A DNA stretch of 16,093 nt from JASJBU01 sp965372385. GTDB lineage: Bacteria; Pseudomonadota; Gammaproteobacteria; Chromatiales; Chromatiaceae. Within the stretch, counting starts at the first letter, position 1. The number at the start of each line of letters is the position of its first letter. The DNA is taken from NCBI GenBank assembly GCA_965372385.1, contig CBDVCD010000050.1, forward strand, positions 1 through 16,093. Reading direction: 5' to 3'. The translations under genes were made by a program, and so were the position numbers. Shown here piece after piece: positions 14,099-16,093 of this stretch. The notes below the pieces were generated by a model that searched no databases, was not told the DNA's origin, and saw only the letters and a program-made list of their open reading frames with translations.

Positions 14099-16042
14099 AT
14101 GGCAGAAAAGGTCTATGAAGTACCCGCCGATTTCGCCGCCCAGGCAAATATCACCAGTGAACAATATAAGGAGATGTACCAGCGCTCCATCGATGACCCG
14201 GAGGGTTTCTGGGCCGAGCAGGCCAACGAATACCTGACCTGGTTCAAACCCTGGGACAAGGTCCTGGACTGGAGTTTCGGGGAGGATGATCTGCACATCG
14301 AGTGGTTCAAGGGTGGCAAGCTGAATGTCTCCTATAACTGCCTGGACCGTCACCTGGAGAGCCGCGGTGACCAAACCGCCATCATCTGGGAAAGTGACGA
14401 CCCTAATAAGGACAGCAAGATCAGTTACCGCGAACTGCATACCGATGTGAACAAATTCGCCAACGTATTGAAGAGCCGTGGGGTGAAAAGGGGGGATCGG
14501 GTCTCCATCTACCTGCCCATGATCCCGGAGGCGGTGGTGGCGATGCTTGCCTGTACCCGTATCGGCGCGGTGCACTCCATCGTCTTCAGCGCCTTCTCAC
14601 CGGACGCCCTGAAGGACCGCATTCTCGATTCCGACTGCCAGTGTCTGATCACCTCCGACCAGTCGATCCGCGGCGGCAAACATATTCCACTCAAGGCCAA
14701 TGCGGACAAAGGTCTGGCCAGTTGCCCCGATGTGCATACCTGCATCGTGGTAAAACACGGCGGTGAACCGGTGGAATGGACCGAGGGCCGCGACGTCTGG
14801 TACCACGATGCCCTAGCCTCCGCCGATCCGGTCTGCGAGCCGGAGCATATGGATGCCGAGGATCCCATGTTCATCCTCTATACCTCCGGTTCCACCGGCA
14901 AACCCAAGGGCGTACTCCACACCACCGGCGGCTACCTGCTGCAGGCGGCCATGACCCACAAGACCGTTTTCGACTACAAGGATGGTGAGGTCTTCTGGTG
15001 CACCGCCGACATCGGCTGGGTCACCGGCCACAGCTATATCGTCTATGGTCCGATGGCGAATGGCGCCATCAGCCTGATGTTCGAGGGCATCCCCACCTAT
15101 CCGGACGCGGGCCGCTTCTGGCAGATCGTGGACAAACACAATGTGGCTACTTTCTACACCGCACCTACCGCGATCCGCGCCCTGATGGCGGTTGGCGAAG
15201 CACCGGTCAAGGCCACCTCACGCAAATCCCTGCGCCTACTCGGTTCCGTCGGTGAACCGATCAATCCCGAAGCCTGGGAGTGGTACAACCGGGTGGTGGG
15301 CGACAACCGCTGCCCCATCGTTGACACCTGGTGGCAGACCGAAACCGGCGCCCACCTAATAACACCGTTACCCGGCGCCACCCCACTCAAGCCAGGCTCA
15401 GCCACCTTCCCCTTCTTCGGTGTGCTGCCCTGCCTGCTTGACGACGAGGGCAATGAGATCGAGGGCAACCCTGCCTCTGGCAACCTCGCCATCAAGTACC
15501 CCTGGCCCTCCCTGATGCGCTCATTGTATGGCGATCATAGACGCTTCTTCGAGACCTATTTCCAGATGTACCCCGGCTACTACTTCACCGGCGACGGGGC
15601 ACGCCGCGACGAGGACGGCTACTACTGGATCACCGGCCGGGTAGACGACGTACTGAATGTCTCCGGCCATCGCCTCGGCACCGCTGAGATCGAGTCCGGA
15701 CTGGTACTGCACGAAAAGGTCGCTGAGGCCGCCGTGGTGGGCTACCCACATAAGATCACCGGTCAGGGTATCTACGCCTATGTCACCCTCATGGCCGGAG
15801 AGGAAGGCACGGATGAATTGAAGAAGGAACTGGTCAACCTGGTACGCCAGGAGATCGGCCCCATCGCCAAGGTCAACCTGATCCAGTGGGCGCCCGGCCT
15901 GCCCAAGACCCGTTCCGGCAAGATCATGCGGCGTATCCTGCGTAAGATCGCCGCCAATGAGCTGGATAGCCTGGGCGACACCTCCACTCTGGCGGATCCA
16001 TCGGTGGTGGAAAACCTGATTGAGAACAGGGAAAACAGATAA
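14099..16042 (+). CDS. acs: Acetyl-CoA synthetase (AMP-forming)
   Basis: A 647-residue cytoplasmic enzyme that converts acetate, ATP and CoA to acetyl-CoA through acetyl-AMP. Motifs in order are YTSGSTGKPKGVLHTTGGY (phosphate-binding loop), FWCTADIGWVTGHSYIVYGP, DTWWQTETG, YYFTGDGARRDEDGYYWITG, RVDDVLNVSGHRLGTAEIES and GLPKTRSGKIMRRILRKIA. The last contains the conserved catalytic Lys that is acetylated to control the enzyme in Salmonella. Length matches the E. coli protein (about 652). Start ATG 14099 is chosen because AGGAGA at 14088-14093 is well placed and MAEKVYEVP is a normal N-terminus; the frame is open back to a TTG at 14066 without support. No acetyltransferase, deacetylase or acs-linked transporter gene is visible. 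It is the last gene in the window and complete. Confidence 0.96.
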   Translation: MAEKVYEVPADFAAQANITSEQYKEMYQRSIDDPEGFWAEQANEYLTWFKPWDKVLDWSFGEDDLHIEWFKGGKLNVSYNCLDRHLESRGDQTAIIWESDDPNKDSKISYRELHTDVNKFANVLKSRGVKRGDRVSIYLPMIPEAVVAMLACTRIGAVHSIVFSAFSPDALKDRILDSDCQCLITSDQSIRGGKHIPLKANADKGLASCPDVHTCIVVKHGGEPVEWTEGRDVWYHDALASADPVCEPEHMDAEDPMFILYTSGSTGKPKGVLHTTGGYLLQAAMTHKTVFDYKDGEVFWCTADIGWVTGHSYIVYGPMANGAISLMFEGIPTYPDAGRFWQIVDKHNVATFYTAPTAIRALMAVGEAPVKATSRKSLRLLGSVGEPINPEAWEWYNRVVGDNRCPIVDTWWQTETGAHLITPLPGATPLKPGSATFPFFGVLPCLLDDEGNEIEGNPASGNLAIKYPWPSLMRSLYGDHRRFFETYFQMYPGYYFTGDGARRDEDGYYWITGRVDDVLNVSGHRLGTAEIESGLVLHEKVAEAAVVGYPHKITGQGIYAYVTLMAGEEGTDELKKELVNLVRQEIGPIAKVNLIQWAPGLPKTRSGKIMRRILRKIAANELDSLGDTSTLADPSVVENLIENRENR

Positions 16043-16093
16043 TCCTAGATTCCTCAGTTGACCGCTCCATTCTACTGTTAACGAGTTGAAATT

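Overview
The window looks like a stretch of gammaproteobacterial chromosome, probably from the Chromatiales-like or sulfur-oxidiser side of that class. This is an inference from protein style, such as a YceF-type Maf protein, a DUF2914 lipoprotein-like secreted protein, an HDOD signalling protein, and an oadGAB sodium pump. No rRNA or other marker gene is present to prove it. There is no tRNA, rRNA or CRISPR array.

Layout. (1) Positions 1 to about 2520 are one end of a GC-rich IS21-like mobile element read on the minus strand. It has a small Cys-rich basic protein, a ParB-like protein, then a DDE transposase that runs off the left edge. The transposase is broken by a 41-bp palindrome-containing insert flanked by a 5-bp duplication. 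The element end carries three 21-bp subterminal repeats, and a separate 14-bp motif occurs three times around the ParB start. (2) Positions 2521-2874 hold no gene. They contain a 96-bp inverted-repeat element, a diverged 32-33 bp direct duplication, and hairpins ending against the oadB stop. (3) Positions 2875-6143 (minus) are oadG-oadA-oadB, a biotin-dependent, sodium-pumping oxaloacetate decarboxylase. (4) yceF (plus) lies divergent to oad and convergent with an HDOD gene (minus). The HDOD gene is divergent from a large response regulator with a degenerate GGDEF domain, coiled coil and C-terminal membrane anchor (plus). (5) Minus-strand single genes follow: a DUF2914 secreted protein, a YugP-type membrane zinc peptidase whose start is apparently frameshifted, and an FmdB-like protein. 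(6) Plus-strand AMP/thymidine phosphorylase-family gene and acetyl-CoA synthetase (acs), the latter preceded by a strong leader hairpin.

How the genes fit together. The metabolic part is central carbon: oxaloacetate to pyruvate with sodium export, acetate to acetyl-CoA, and nucleotide or nucleoside salvage. The HDOD/response-regulator pair is a probable local signalling module. The most unusual material is the ParB-containing IS21-like element with its repeats and nested insertion, the membrane-anchored degenerate GGDEF protein, and two points of sequence damage or divergence (the peptidase frameshift and a changed metal-ligand position in OadA). The last 51 bases after acs show nothing I can name.
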